This document shows, piece after piece, positions 53,097 to 64,000 of a stretch of 64,000 nt of DNA. The stretch lies in the NCBI RefSeq assembly GCF_042242105.1, contig NC_092012.1:12129470-12193469 (forward strand), in the 5' to 3' direction. Origin of the DNA: Pempheris klunzingeri (Eukaryota > Chordata > Actinopteri > Acropomatiformes > Pempheridae). The first letter of the stretch is position 1, and the number at the start of each line of letters is the position of its first letter. Position numbers and translations under genes: made by a program. A model generated the notes under the pieces. It saw nothing but the letters and a program-made list of their open reading frames with translations. It was not told the origin of the DNA and did no database searches.

Positions 53097-56000
53097 TGGG
53101 ATGGAAGTAGGAGACAAGAAGGAGACACACACACTGCTATATGAGGAGGTGGCTGTGCATATGCATTTGGGAATAGGTCAGAGAGACAGAGAGGCAGGCA
53201 GACACAAGCAGAGAGAAGAATTTACATGTAGCTTCTGCTCTGCATGATAACTCTCCTTTGTTCCCTCTCATCTACATCTTCTTTTGCTTGTCCTGTCAGC
53301 CATGTGCCTAATTCTGCCGGCTGAGAGCTCAGCCTCAGGCAGCCATGTTTCAACATCAGATCAGACTTTCTTTCCTCATTGCTCTTTTCAGATGAGCTCA
53401 GTTAATGGGCTCCATCAGACTTGACACATTTCACCTTAATATCCTGTACACTGTTGATATACTGCTATGAAACTGAGTTCTGCACAAACCTAAAACTGCT
53501 TTACTCAAATACCAATGATCATCAGTAAGTAATAAATACACATATTGAAATAGCAATAAAAAGAAAAAAAAAACATGTTTGAAACATGACCCCCTCGTTA
53601 GAGGATGTTCACAATGAGTGCACTTACATAAATAAGCTCCCCAACCAAACACCTGCAGCCTCACCCAGCATCAATTAGCTCATCAGGCTTTTAATTACTC
53701 TGTTAATTGCATACAGGCAGCATGAAGGGCAGCCTGGGAATAGGGCAAGGGGGGCCTCCTGAGGACCCAGCCTGACAAGCCTGACAAACAAAGAGGAGGT
53801 TTTCTACCAAGAGCAGCCACAACAGAGCGGCTCTGGAGGCTGGGAGGAGAAGCACAACACGAGACAATAAGCTCCAAGTGCCTCATCAGCAGCACTGTTG
53901 CGCCGGGTGACATCACTTCCTGCTCCGATCAGTAAGACGTGGAGGCCGAGGCTGTGAACTGAGTGATGAGAGAGGCTGAGGAAAGCAGAGGCGTAGAGAA
54001 GGAGGAGATGTTGAGGGGAGAAAGGAGTAAGGCCATGTAAAGAGAGTTACGCGTACATCTGTGAGTGGCCACACTACATCTGGATTAGTTCATATTGGTC
54101 AGAGGGAGGCGGGGGGACGGGCTGGGTTGGGGTTGGAGGGGTGGGTGAGAGGAGCAAGCGTGGGAATGTCCCACTGTTAAGTTTAGGGCATGTGGGCTTA
54201 TTGTATTTGTGGGAGAGTTAGGCTGGAGTCTCCACAGAGTGACCTGTCTGTCATAGAGCTCTGCAATAACACAAACATCCTCTTAACTGTGCACAATCTG
54301 GACACACACGCATGCAAACGGGATCATAAGGCAGCTGATATGAGAAACGCAGCGCAGGCATGAGAAATGCTTTGTGCTGTTTTTCACCTCATGTTGTTGA
54401 GCATTTATTCTTCATCTTTAGCAAATGTCTCTTTCTATTGATCTTTTAGTGTATCGCTCTGGCCGCCTGTCTGTCTCTCCCTCACAGCAGATGTCCTCCC
54501 TCCGTTTCTTCCAGGAGCAGTGTTTGAGGAGGTGTATCCAGGAAACAGTGGCCGGCGCTCACTTCCTGTGTGACAGGTGTGCGATGGAGGCCTGACAGCT
54601 GCTGTCCTGCTCTCTCTTTCTCTCTCTGTATTCCTCTCTCCTGTTTCTCCCTCTTTCTAGCCAGCTGCAGCAGAGAGCAGCTCTGTTTGTTCTTACGTCA
54701 CCACTGCTGCCTGCTGATTTATGGAGCACAAAAGACTTAGATTTGACCCTGGCAACACACACACACACACTCACACACACACATAAACGCACACACCACA
54801 GCAACTGCAGCATCTCTGTCCTTCCTTCTCATAAACTCAGACAGTTTACTTGTGTGCGTGTTAATGTGTGAATTCTGGCTGCCTATTTTTCTCGCTCTTA
54901 TGCTTTGTGCACCGTTGAAAAAAACCTGACACAGAGCTGTCACTTACAGCTCAGATATGAAAACAAACAGCAGATTAGTCATTCTCCTGCTTGATGTCAT
55001 GTATTTCATTTCATTCAGTGTTAAATGTCTGCTCTGTCACTATGGAGCTGTCAGCGCTGACAAAACTGTCTGTAGCCTGAACTGCTCCCCAGCCTGCCAG
55101 CGTTCTCATGCCTCTTCATTTGGCCCGCAGGCACAGTAACAATAGCTCCTGACATTAGCCAGGCATGGGTAGGGTGTTCTGTATTATCCTGCAGGACCCC
55201 ATAGGTTTCACACATACACACACATTGACACATGCACACACAAACCACTGGGAAACTGAATGTGGCAGGCGGAGGGGGGGGGCATTCATGTGACAGGTTA
55301 GAGAGAAGCTTTGACAGTTTCTCCATTTAGCCTACAGCCAGCTCATGCTGGAAGCTGCTGAAATAAATACCAGCTACTCCTCTGGGATAAGAGCCGACTA
55401 CGGGACGCCGCCACAAAAACAGCACGAGCGGGCGAAGAAAGAGAGCGACAGCAGTGCCAATAACATGCTGATTAAGTGAGCTAATTGGCAAATTAAAGTG
55501 ACCCGCTGTCATGTCATGGTCAAAGTAAGTGGACAGCAAACAGTGTCTCTATAAAGGAACTGTTCTTTTGGGAACCATAAAAACTTTAATAAAAGTCTAA
55601 TAGAATATGTCATTGTATGAACATTTGTATTTACTAATTAAAAGGTCAGTTACTGACAGCTCTATAATGTGGACAAGAAAACTAAGGCTACATCAAGTAG
55701 AAACGGACTCAACTTTATCATTGTTAGGTCTTCTTAGGCTGCTGTCAGATAACTCTACAATGCTCACCATGCAGCATCTTTTTAATTCTACGCATTAAGG
55801 TTAAAAATCATTACTATGTTACATGATAATGCTTGAAAGATATGAGGATTAAACTCAATGTGTTTTTCTGGATTGTTCAAAAGATGAATAGTATTGTTGA
55901 GAGTTCATTTGATCCTGGTTAATTTTTTGCAATTTGTTTTTTTTATTGTGACTTAAATTTGTGTGTGAGGTGAGATTTTGAAGTGTCAGGGATCGTCATC

Positions 56001-56387
56001 CTTTGTCCATCCATACAAAACACAATCACAACACTCCTGTTCATGTGAAAGTCTACAGATGTATGTGAAGCCCTCTCCTTAAATGATAACTCGTGGAGGT
56101 CACAGCACATTACTAATGGGATGATCTCCCTCTGAGGTACTACTTGAAAGGCTGAGTGCAAACCATCAATGCAACGCGACGCAATCCTTATACCCTGCTG
56201 AGGCTCCTGGTGACTTTAAATGCCAGGCGATAACTCGCTCCACAAAGTGACCACTGCTCTTTGACATATCAAGAAAATCTCTGACCTTGCTCTCTCTGCA
56301 CTTCAAATACCTCTGAGAGGCAAAAATGTCCATTTCCTAGTGAAATTAGTACTTTACAAGGCCAATACTTTTATCTGAAGGGGTAGA

Positions 56388-56390
<3 letters not shown>

Positions 56391-56423
<33 letters not shown>

Positions 56424-56455
56424 ATTCGTGTGTGCGTGTGTGTACGTGTGTGTGT
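56391..56455 (+). repeat. Imperfect (TG)n microsatellite
   Basis: A TG tract interrupted by TATG, TTCG and ACG, in cbfa2t3 intron 1. A (GA)n tract follows at 56646-56684. Confidence 0.9.
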
Positions 56456-59400
56456 CTGGAGAGAGAGAGACAGAGAGGAAGGAAGGCTGGAGCCGAGATT
56501 AAGGTCTATACAACTAACTAGTAACACAACGGCACTCAGTGGCTCAGCCTCCCATTTGAAGAGAGACGGAACCATCTGTGTGGCACAGGATCTGTTTCCA
56601 GGAGATAACGGCTTTTTTAATTTCACAAATACAGTACACGGAGGGGGAGAGAGAGAGAGAGAGAGGGAGAGAGAGAGAGAGAAAGACACGTCTTCCTTCT
56701 CCAATCTCTGCCTGCATGCTCCTCCGTTGCAGCACTTCCCCACAAGTCCAGAGAGGACTGCTTTGGAGTGGAGACCTTAATAAGTCAGCCTGTGTTCCTT
56801 TGTACTTGTTTACTCCCCGCCTGTGATAAAGGCCTCAGTGTGGGGCAGAAGGAAAGGGAGGGATTCATTATATCAGGTAGCGGTGACAATATGAACTTCC
56901 CATTTTCTCTGTTGGGCTGTCCATTTGGCTGGATTAAAACAGAGCTCAGCGCTACTGTAGATTAGCCCAGCTGTTTCCTGTGTCTAACTGTGATCTGAAC
57001 ACACTTCCTACTGTGAAGTGGAAGCGGCGAGAGGGTTCAGCGGGGAGAATGGGACAAGGAAGAGAAGAGGGTCGAAAGAAGGTCAGAGGTCAGTGGGCAA
57101 GTGAGGACGTAAAAGGTGAGTGAAATGGGCGCAAGACAAAGAAGGGAGGAGGAGGAAGTGTCTTTTTTCCTTGGCTGTGGCTGTCAACAATTCAGCTATA
57201 CGTACGGTCCATGTGAATTCATCTATGTTGTGACATTTATTTGCAATTGCATTCACAACTGAGCATTTCTGTGCACTGGAGATGTGGCTTCCTTTTGAGA
57301 TGCATAATTGAGGTTGCAATTTGTCAGTGCTGAAGTAATTTTAGTAAAATAAAGTGTCAATTCAACAAATAATTTACATAAATGGTGAGTTTTCACCCTT
57401 GAATGTCACAGATAACTTAGTATGGAGCATTTTGCCAGTTCTGCATGCAGGCAAAGCTGAAAAAAAGACACCTGATAATTCATATGAATACAAAACAGTG
57501 TTATGACTGACTAGCAGTAAAGAAATGGTGAATGTGTTTGCGTGTACATGTTAATCTTGGGAATCTGAGTGGATATGTGCACATGTAGGGAAGTGAATGA
57601 GCAAAAGAGTGATATTTCACACACACATTTGGGGTTTTACTTGGCCTCCACCCTCTGCTCTGCTCCCACGCTATGGCGTCAGCGGGCCAGCCATCCAGCG
57701 AGTGTGTTTCTCATTCCATCAGATGTTGGGAAGCTGTTCGCTTCTCCACTCTAGTCTCTGACATTCTCCATCTCCCCCGAGAGGCTGGGCAGCCTTGTCA
57801 CAGTAATGTCAAACACATGTGGAACAGACCAGGGCAGAGCAGACCAACACACACACACACACACACACACACATGATGGAGCAGGAGGCGGCCAGAACCA
57901 CACTGGTCTTTCCCACTGTGTATTCGGATAAACAGCTATGAAACCATAGAGATTCAGCGCCGACAAAGTCACTTCATCACTCGTTAAATCGCTCACTTGC
58001 TGCCATATTTGCACAAAAACGGACACATTTACACACTGATCTCATCTTACTCCCTCTAACTGTACAGTAAGTACACTTTCTGCAGTGAGCGCCACTGCTG
58101 CAAATGCTGCTGTTAATTTGTCATCTGGAACAAAGCAACACCACAACAACAACTACCAAAAGTCAGATAACTCTAATAACACTTCACACTCTCCTTTTTA
58201 AAAACCACCCCAATGTAGTGGTCTGCCATTTTTTTTGTTTCTGCCATGAACACACACATTCACAGGACAGCAACGATAACAACACTCTTTTATTACCAAC
58301 AATCTCTGCTGTTTTCATCTTACTGCGTGTACTTTTCCGTCTTATTTCTGAACTGCCACTATCTGTTGTAGTTGTGTGACTGCCTGCAATCAGCTAATCT
58401 GAGAGAAATAGCCCCCTTGAGTATATATACATATATATATCTCTCTCTATATATATATATATACAGTTTGAAGTAGAGAAACATAAACAACACTTAGAAC
58501 TGATACCTGAAACAAATATGAACTGTGCAGATGTTCCCATGAATCATCTTGCTTTGAGTCATTTGTTCATTATTCATTATGCACTACTTGTGTAAGAATA
58601 CAGTGTTATTAGAGGAGGTAATTATTTTCACTTCTTAATATGGGCTAATTTATACAGACAGCTTCTATTTAGGACCACGGGAAAGTGAGGAAGAAACTGT
58701 GTGTCGTTACAAGAACTTATAAAAAAACCCTGATGTAAAACAATATGCTACATAGCAATGGCTTCCGACTTGAGGGAGAGGTTCACCAAAGTGGTCACCA
58801 ATGAACATGAAGGGTCGTGAGATGATTGACTGGATCGAAAGAATAACAACAAGAAGAAAAAAGCATTTTCTGCTTCATAAAATTACATATTTAACTACAT
58901 CTTCTTTTTCCTCTCTAGTTTTACCTCTTAAACCTGTTTAGTTAAACAGTTCACTGCTGTGTACAACATGTGATGAGGGGTCGCAATTAGATATGAGGGT
59001 TCACATAATATCAGACCGTGTACTGCATATCTGTTTGTTGGCTTTCAGGAAGGCCATACATACACAGAAACGTCCAGTCAACACATAAACACACACAGGC
59101 CTGAAGTCTGGCTGGTGTCAACCGCTTGGCTTGTCTTGTTTGTGATGGCCCAGGTGTCTGTGTTGTGCTGACCACCTGACCGGCTCGCTGTGCGCTCGCA
59201 GCTCCCGCCCACCCGAGGCCATCTGCTCCGCTCATTAATTAGGAGACAGCCAGTTTCACCTGCACTGCCCGCATTTAGATCACAATAATTACCACACACA
59301 CACACACACACAAAGCACACTCAACAAGCCCACACACTCACACACAACGCATACAGTAAACACGCAAGCTGTGCCCAGATCCTGCAGCATCGAGTCACAG

Positions 59401-61477
59401 TATAGAGATGATACAGATACAGATGTGAGATGGAGATGTTGTAAAACAGCGGTGACTTTCACCATGTCCTGCGTTTTCGCTCTCAAATGTCTGCTATTTG
59501 GGCTAACTCACTGATAAACTATCTAGTTAACATTGGCAGATGCAAGAGTACGAAAAATATTGTGCCTTTGATACCTCGATGGTTAAACATTAGTCACGAT
59601 ATGCTTGAAATAGCAGCAATGAATCACCAAATAATACAACAAGAAAACCCATCATGAAGCAAAGGGAAATAAAGTATGTGTTTTTTTTTCCCATTTGACA
59701 TTGAAAAGCAGACGCTGTGCTGACTTTCTGCTGGCTTGTGGCTTTGCCTGATGCTATTTCTTCAGGAGAACATGAGTTTTCTCACTTTCTCTTAAAGTCC
59801 CGTGGTATGTATTTCTTCTGTATATAAAGCAGAAGACATCCCATCCATGCACCTGTGGTAAGATGGGAAGTGAATAAGCACTCTGCAAGGCTGGGGTCAT
59901 AATGAATGGCCTGCCTTTTAAGAGAGCTACTTAATGATGAAGTGGGGACATCTGCCTTAGCAGGCGGCTGGCCGGGCCCAGCTGAACGATGGCGCGGCCA
60001 GTGTTGGATGGAGAGAGGCAGAGATGCTCGCTCTGTGGTGATGGGGGTATAAATGTGCGGTGAGGCAGGGTGTCTGCACTGCGGTTTCACCTCTGCAACC
60101 TCCCATCCATTGTTTGAGACTATTATCAACTGTTCAATTATTCAGATGATATTTACCAGGGCCAATTATACCAGGGCTGTGTCCTGCAGAGAAAATGGCC
60201 TGAGTGTTTCACTGTTGCACTCTCAGGCAGAAGAGTGCGCTGCTGAGACTGTTCAAGTGGGGGTAGAAACCTTTGGCTGTGCTTATTCCTTCTCAGGGAG
60301 TGTCCCCACAGTCACAAGAGTTGCTATAAATTATCCAACATGAGTTCAGCTCTTTTACTCACTCTTCAGTCAGTGTTGTTTCTTTTGGTTGCCATAGTAT
60401 TCCCGTTAAACACTTCCCACTTCTTTTATGTCTCCACAAGTTGGTATCCCTATAGTAATACAAGCACCGGGCAGGATTGGTCCTCCAGTTTCTTAATTCT
60501 TTTTACACACAGGTAGACAATGCTGATGCGCTACAGTGCCGTGCAAAAAGGTGGAGGGCTATTCTGTGGCACTACGGGAGTTCAGTTCAGGGTAAACGTC
60601 TAAATGTACCCCTTCACACCCGTCACCTCCATCCAGTCCAGGTGGACACCAGGTTCATAAAGACCAAAGATTTTGTGTCATCACATTGTCTCAACATCAC
60701 TTTGATGTGCAGCACAGACTGATGGGGCAGACAACTCATGAACCCCCTATGACTCTCTCTCTCTCTTTCTCTTCTTGTTCACTACTATAAAGTAACAAAA
60801 AATAGGTGAAGGAAGAGGAGATAAAACATATGTTGTTAGGATTATAATAACAATAATGTTACTGTTAATATTACTACTTACTCGCTTTCTCTGTCTCCTT
60901 TTTTAATACATAAGCAGGTTAACATGCTACAGTTTCCAGTGCAGTCTGTATGTCTCCATCTCTCCATCGATTATATGCAGCAATCAAATAATAAGAAATG
61001 CATTTCACTTGCACAGAACGCACTGTTTTCCCAGTGTTTAATATCCTACAGCCTCTGCAGACCGTTTAATGTGTAAAAGTGTTATCGGGGTGGATAAAAT
61101 TACAGAAATATATAAATATATAAATCGCAAAAAAAAAAAAAAAAAAAAAAAAGGTTTTGAAGAATATACGAGAGCAGGTACATGAACAGTAGCCTGGTTT
61201 GTCTCAATCTTCACATTAACACGCCGCTCTGACGGAGCTGCAAACACACTGCTGACCAGTTTAAACTTGAGGGTTTCAGCAGTCTGAGCCTTTAAAACAC
61301 GAAAACACTTCTCTTAGCTTTCTGAATAAAAGGGAAGGATTGTGAGGCTCCAACAGAACGACTGTGCGCTCCTGGAAGCCCTCGGTGCATTTAAAAACAT
61401 TTGTCACAAGATAAGAAATTCAATGTTTTGCCACGGTTTGCTTTCCACACAGTCGAGTTTTGCAGGTCGTACTTACT

Positions 61478-62700
61478 TTGTGAAGGTCGAGGTCAGGCTG
61501 AGGTAATTGTAGCGGTGGTAATCCACACCGAATAGTTTCTAAAACAGGTTTTCTATCGTCTCAATCCTCAGTATTTGGGGGGGAAAAAAGGTAAAGCCTT
61601 TGCTAAATAGTTCAACAACTATTCAGGTGTTATCCTCTTTTTTTTTTTTTTGAAATATTGAGAGGGAAGAGAGGCAGTCTGACACAAAAGAACTTTCCTT
61701 TGGGAGTCGAAAAGGGGTCTTGACTTTCCAGGTTTAATAAATTATGAGGTATTTCTCTTCTCACTTATATCGAAAAGGAAAGAAATAAAAAATCAAAGCC
61801 AGGGCTCTTGGATCCTTAAGCACATTGATGTCTTTGGTTTTGCAGTCTGTGTATTTTTGTTTTTGTTTTTCTTAAAGCACACAGCCTCTTGTGTTGATGG
61901 TGATGTGAAAAGGAAAAAGAAAAAAAAATCACAACTTGTCCCAGTCATGTAAATCCGCTCTCTTGTTCATTTTAACCATCCCAGGTAGAAGAAATAAAGG
62001 AATAGAAATGCAACTGCAAAAAACAACAACAACAAAAAAAAACGTTCGCAGTCCTTTCTGTTCTGTGTTAAGCTGGCAAAACTGTTACCCAGTAGCACAT
62101 TTGTCTCTGTCAAGTCCGCAAATCCTCGCGTCTCCCATGTAAAAAAAAAACGCAAATTATAAAGATGCGGGTCCTTCTTGTCTGCAGGGTGCGTCTATTA
62201 TTCCTCCCGTGACAACTTTAAAACCCCCTCTTCGTTAGTTCACAGTTTAGCCACGGTCCGTGGTGTCAGGAATAAGCCCGTATACATCCGGAATTTTTTT
62301 TTTTTGGATTGTTTGTTTTGTTCAGAAAACACAGCTTCTTCACAGCCTGTGATCAGGCTGTACTATAGGACCACGTTTCGCTGTGTGCTCCTTCCTCTCC
62401 TCCTCCTCCGACGCGCCGATCCTCCGCCGAACCTGCCTTCAGATGGTGTTAGAAAAGCTTCACTTCTCCCGAGGGAAAAATCACAGTCAGCTCAGCATCT
62501 TTCGAAGCTTTTTCTTTTTTGTTTGTTTGTTTGTTTGTTTTTTTTCTCCTCCCCGTCAATGAACGATTTCGGCTTTTCGGACTTGTTGTTTTGTCTTCAC
62601 TGATGAGTGGAGCTTACTGGCCCACCGCACGCACAGTAACCACGGCTCTCTCCTCCTCCTCCTCTCTCTCTCTGTGTCCTCGCTGTAGCCTTCTGTCTGC
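61478..62700 (-). other. cbfa2t3: Proposed non-coding first exon and promoter region of cbfa2t3
   Basis: The minus strand carries an excellent donor, CACAAA|GTAAGTACG, with the exon side ending at 61477/61478. Joined to 47515 it gives a leader with an in-frame TGA shortly before the junction and no in-frame ATG between, so translation would begin at MPDSP. CpG dinucleotides are more frequent at 61200-61560 and 62370-62480 than in the neighbouring introns. The transcription start is unknown. The right part is flanked by a long (CT)n tract. Confidence 0.4.
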
Positions 62701-62727
62701 GTTTAAACACCATCTGGAGCTCCTAAC

Positions 62728-62728
<1 letters not shown>

Positions 62729-62788
<60 letters not shown>

Positions 62789-62796
62789 TCTCTCTC
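62729..62796 (+). repeat. (CT)n tract
   Basis: About 68 bp of CT with two CCC interruptions, at the upstream edge of the proposed cbfa2t3 promoter. On the gene strand it is (GA)n, a GAGA-type sequence sometimes found near promoters. Confidence 0.93.
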
Positions 62797-64000
62797 GGGT
62801 ACCATCAGAGGCACAGAGCTGGCAGCTATTGTACAGGAATCCTCCCTAAATTGAATAATATCCAAACTGAAGACTACAAAACCCCTCATATTGATATAAA
62901 ATGATTAATTATAGACTTAACACACTGCTCTATATTACAGACACATATCTGCATGGACGCCCGTGGAGCTTAATAAGTAATTAATGGGTCACACTTTTAC
63001 CTAAAAATGTCTATTTTCTTAACAATAAAATGCTCTGAAATTACGTAAATAAAACAAAATCTTATAAAGGTATGGCTTTCCAAGTGCAGCCCCAGTCATA
63101 TTTTATCCTGTCTAATTATTTCAGAGAGCAGAAGGATCAAATCAAGATCAAATCAAGTGTTTTAGTGTGCCGCTGTCTGCCCGTGGGGGCCGCTGTTTCC
63201 TCATATCAGAACGACCAGGACAACAAGGAGAGCAGCATTGAGTCCATTTGACTGCAGACTGTATTTACTTTATTTAGCACTTGAAAAAAAAAAATAGCAA
63301 AGCAGCTTGAACACGCAGCGGTAAAATACTGCAGAGCTTGTAAAATGTGTAAAGTCTTCTTTGAGTTGTCAGGTGTTGTCATGAATAAGCAGGTGAATAG
63401 ATGGGGGGGGATAGCATCGTCCTGTATAGTAAATAGTGCTATATTATCACTATCATTAATGGTCTCTTTCTGTTGCTCTGCATCTATTACATGCTGTGTT
63501 GCTTCTTTGAATTAGTATCTGATAGTAGCACAGCACACATTATCTATACCATTAATATTCCCATTCTATTATTGCTGCATGTTTATATCATATTGAACTG
63601 ACTGTTTTAACCTTTTATTCTTCCCAAGGCGATTATGTACACATTAGGATTTAAATAACAATTATTTGATTTTTTTCAAACGTCAATTTATTTTTTGGAT
63701 GATTTGATTAAACATGTCAAAAATAATGACGATGCCCATTACAAGTTTCCAGAGGCAAAGGGGTGTCTTGAAATTGTTAAGTTTACCTGACCAGCACCGA
63801 AAGATATTCAGTGAATAATGTTATAAAACAGATAAAAGCAGCAAATCCTTGCTGTTAAGATTAAGATTGCTGTCAACTGATTTAGTAATCGACTAATTGT
63901 TTTTAATTTACAACAGATGAAAAATAGACTTTTGGCTGACTTTGGTGCATTTACAGCAATATCTATTAATGTGCACTTCCACTAAATAGATAAACAAATA
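62797..64000. other. Right-edge sequence without identified genes
   Basis: AT-rich sequence upstream of the proposed cbfa2t3 promoter. I see no exon with splice signals, no RNA gene and no recognisable repeat beyond short A and T runs. Confidence 0.4.

Larger units (their letters stand above)
47490..61477 (-). other. cbfa2t3: Large first intron of cbfa2t3, with 26 nt of 5' UTR at 47490-47515
   Basis: The acceptor CACAG precedes 47515, and the exon adds 26 nt before the ATG. From 47516 to about 61477 no exon with a convincing reading frame was found on either strand. The region is dominated by (CA)n, (GT)n, (GA)n and pentamer repeats, with pyrimidine-rich stretches around 52200-52430 and 50900-50970. 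Long first introns of haematopoietic regulators often hold enhancers, and alternative first exons may be present. Single-sequence reading cannot locate either. Confidence 0.5.

Noticed and set aside
52455..53247. Two plus-strand frames of 136-145 codons in cbfa2t3 intron 1.
   Set aside because: Composition follows GT, CA and GA repeats, with no domain, no Kozak support and no splice partners.
58740..59010. A possible decayed DNA transposon, from phrases like GGGTCGTGAG and GGGGTCGCAATTAG.
   Set aside because: Resemblance to hAT-type ends was too weak, with no terminal inverted repeats or target duplication visible.
62614..62889. Arg/Glu-repeat frames near the right edge.
   Set aside because: They are produced by the (CT)n/(GA)n tract at 62729-62796.

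Overview
The window is vertebrate nuclear DNA, almost certainly from a percomorph teleost. It holds multi-exon genes with GT-AG introns, very dense (CA)n/(GT)n microsatellites, a tRNA-derived SINE and an interspersed repeat of a type familiar from fish introns. The proteins are clearly vertebrate but diverged from the human ones. There is no operon, phage, CRISPR array or other prokaryotic structure. Single-frame ORFs are only exons or microsatellite artefacts, so the genes were assembled by hand from splice sites and reading phase.

Layout, left to right. (1) 230-1138, minus: three exons of a CKLF/CMTM-family MARVEL membrane protein whose last exon lies off the left edge. (2) 2019-20689, minus: complete 14-exon galns (lysosomal N-acetylgalactosamine-6-sulfatase), 521 aa, with all catalytic residues. 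(3) 21209-22843, plus: complete 5-exon trappc2l (TRAPP vesicle-tethering subunit), 139 aa, head-to-head with galns; intron 2 has U12-type (minor spliceosome) signals. (4) 23371-26600, minus: complete 6-exon pabpn1l (embryonic nuclear poly(A)-binding protein 2), 263 aa, tail-to-tail with trappc2l. (5) 33976-47489, minus: complete coding part of cbfa2t3 (MTG16/ETO2 co-repressor) in 10 exons, 647 aa. A likely non-coding first exon lies near 61.5-62.7 kb, so the first intron is about 14 kb.

The order galns - trappc2l - pabpn1l - cbfa2t3 with these orientations matches human 16q24.3, which supports the assignments independently. The genes do not form one pathway: they cover lysosomal glycosaminoglycan breakdown, ER/Golgi trafficking, maternal mRNA polyadenylation and haematopoietic transcriptional repression. 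The clearest regulatory link is the 519-bp interval shared by galns and trappc2l, which carries a near-perfect CLEAR/TFEB palindrome.

I found no undescribed biological system. The points most worth checking are a phase-matched candidate cassette exon in cbfa2t3 (36804-36857), the U12-type intron in trappc2l, loss of both human N-glycosylation sites in galns with new sequons elsewhere, the CLEAR element, and almost abutting convergent poly(A) sites of trappc2l and pabpn1l.
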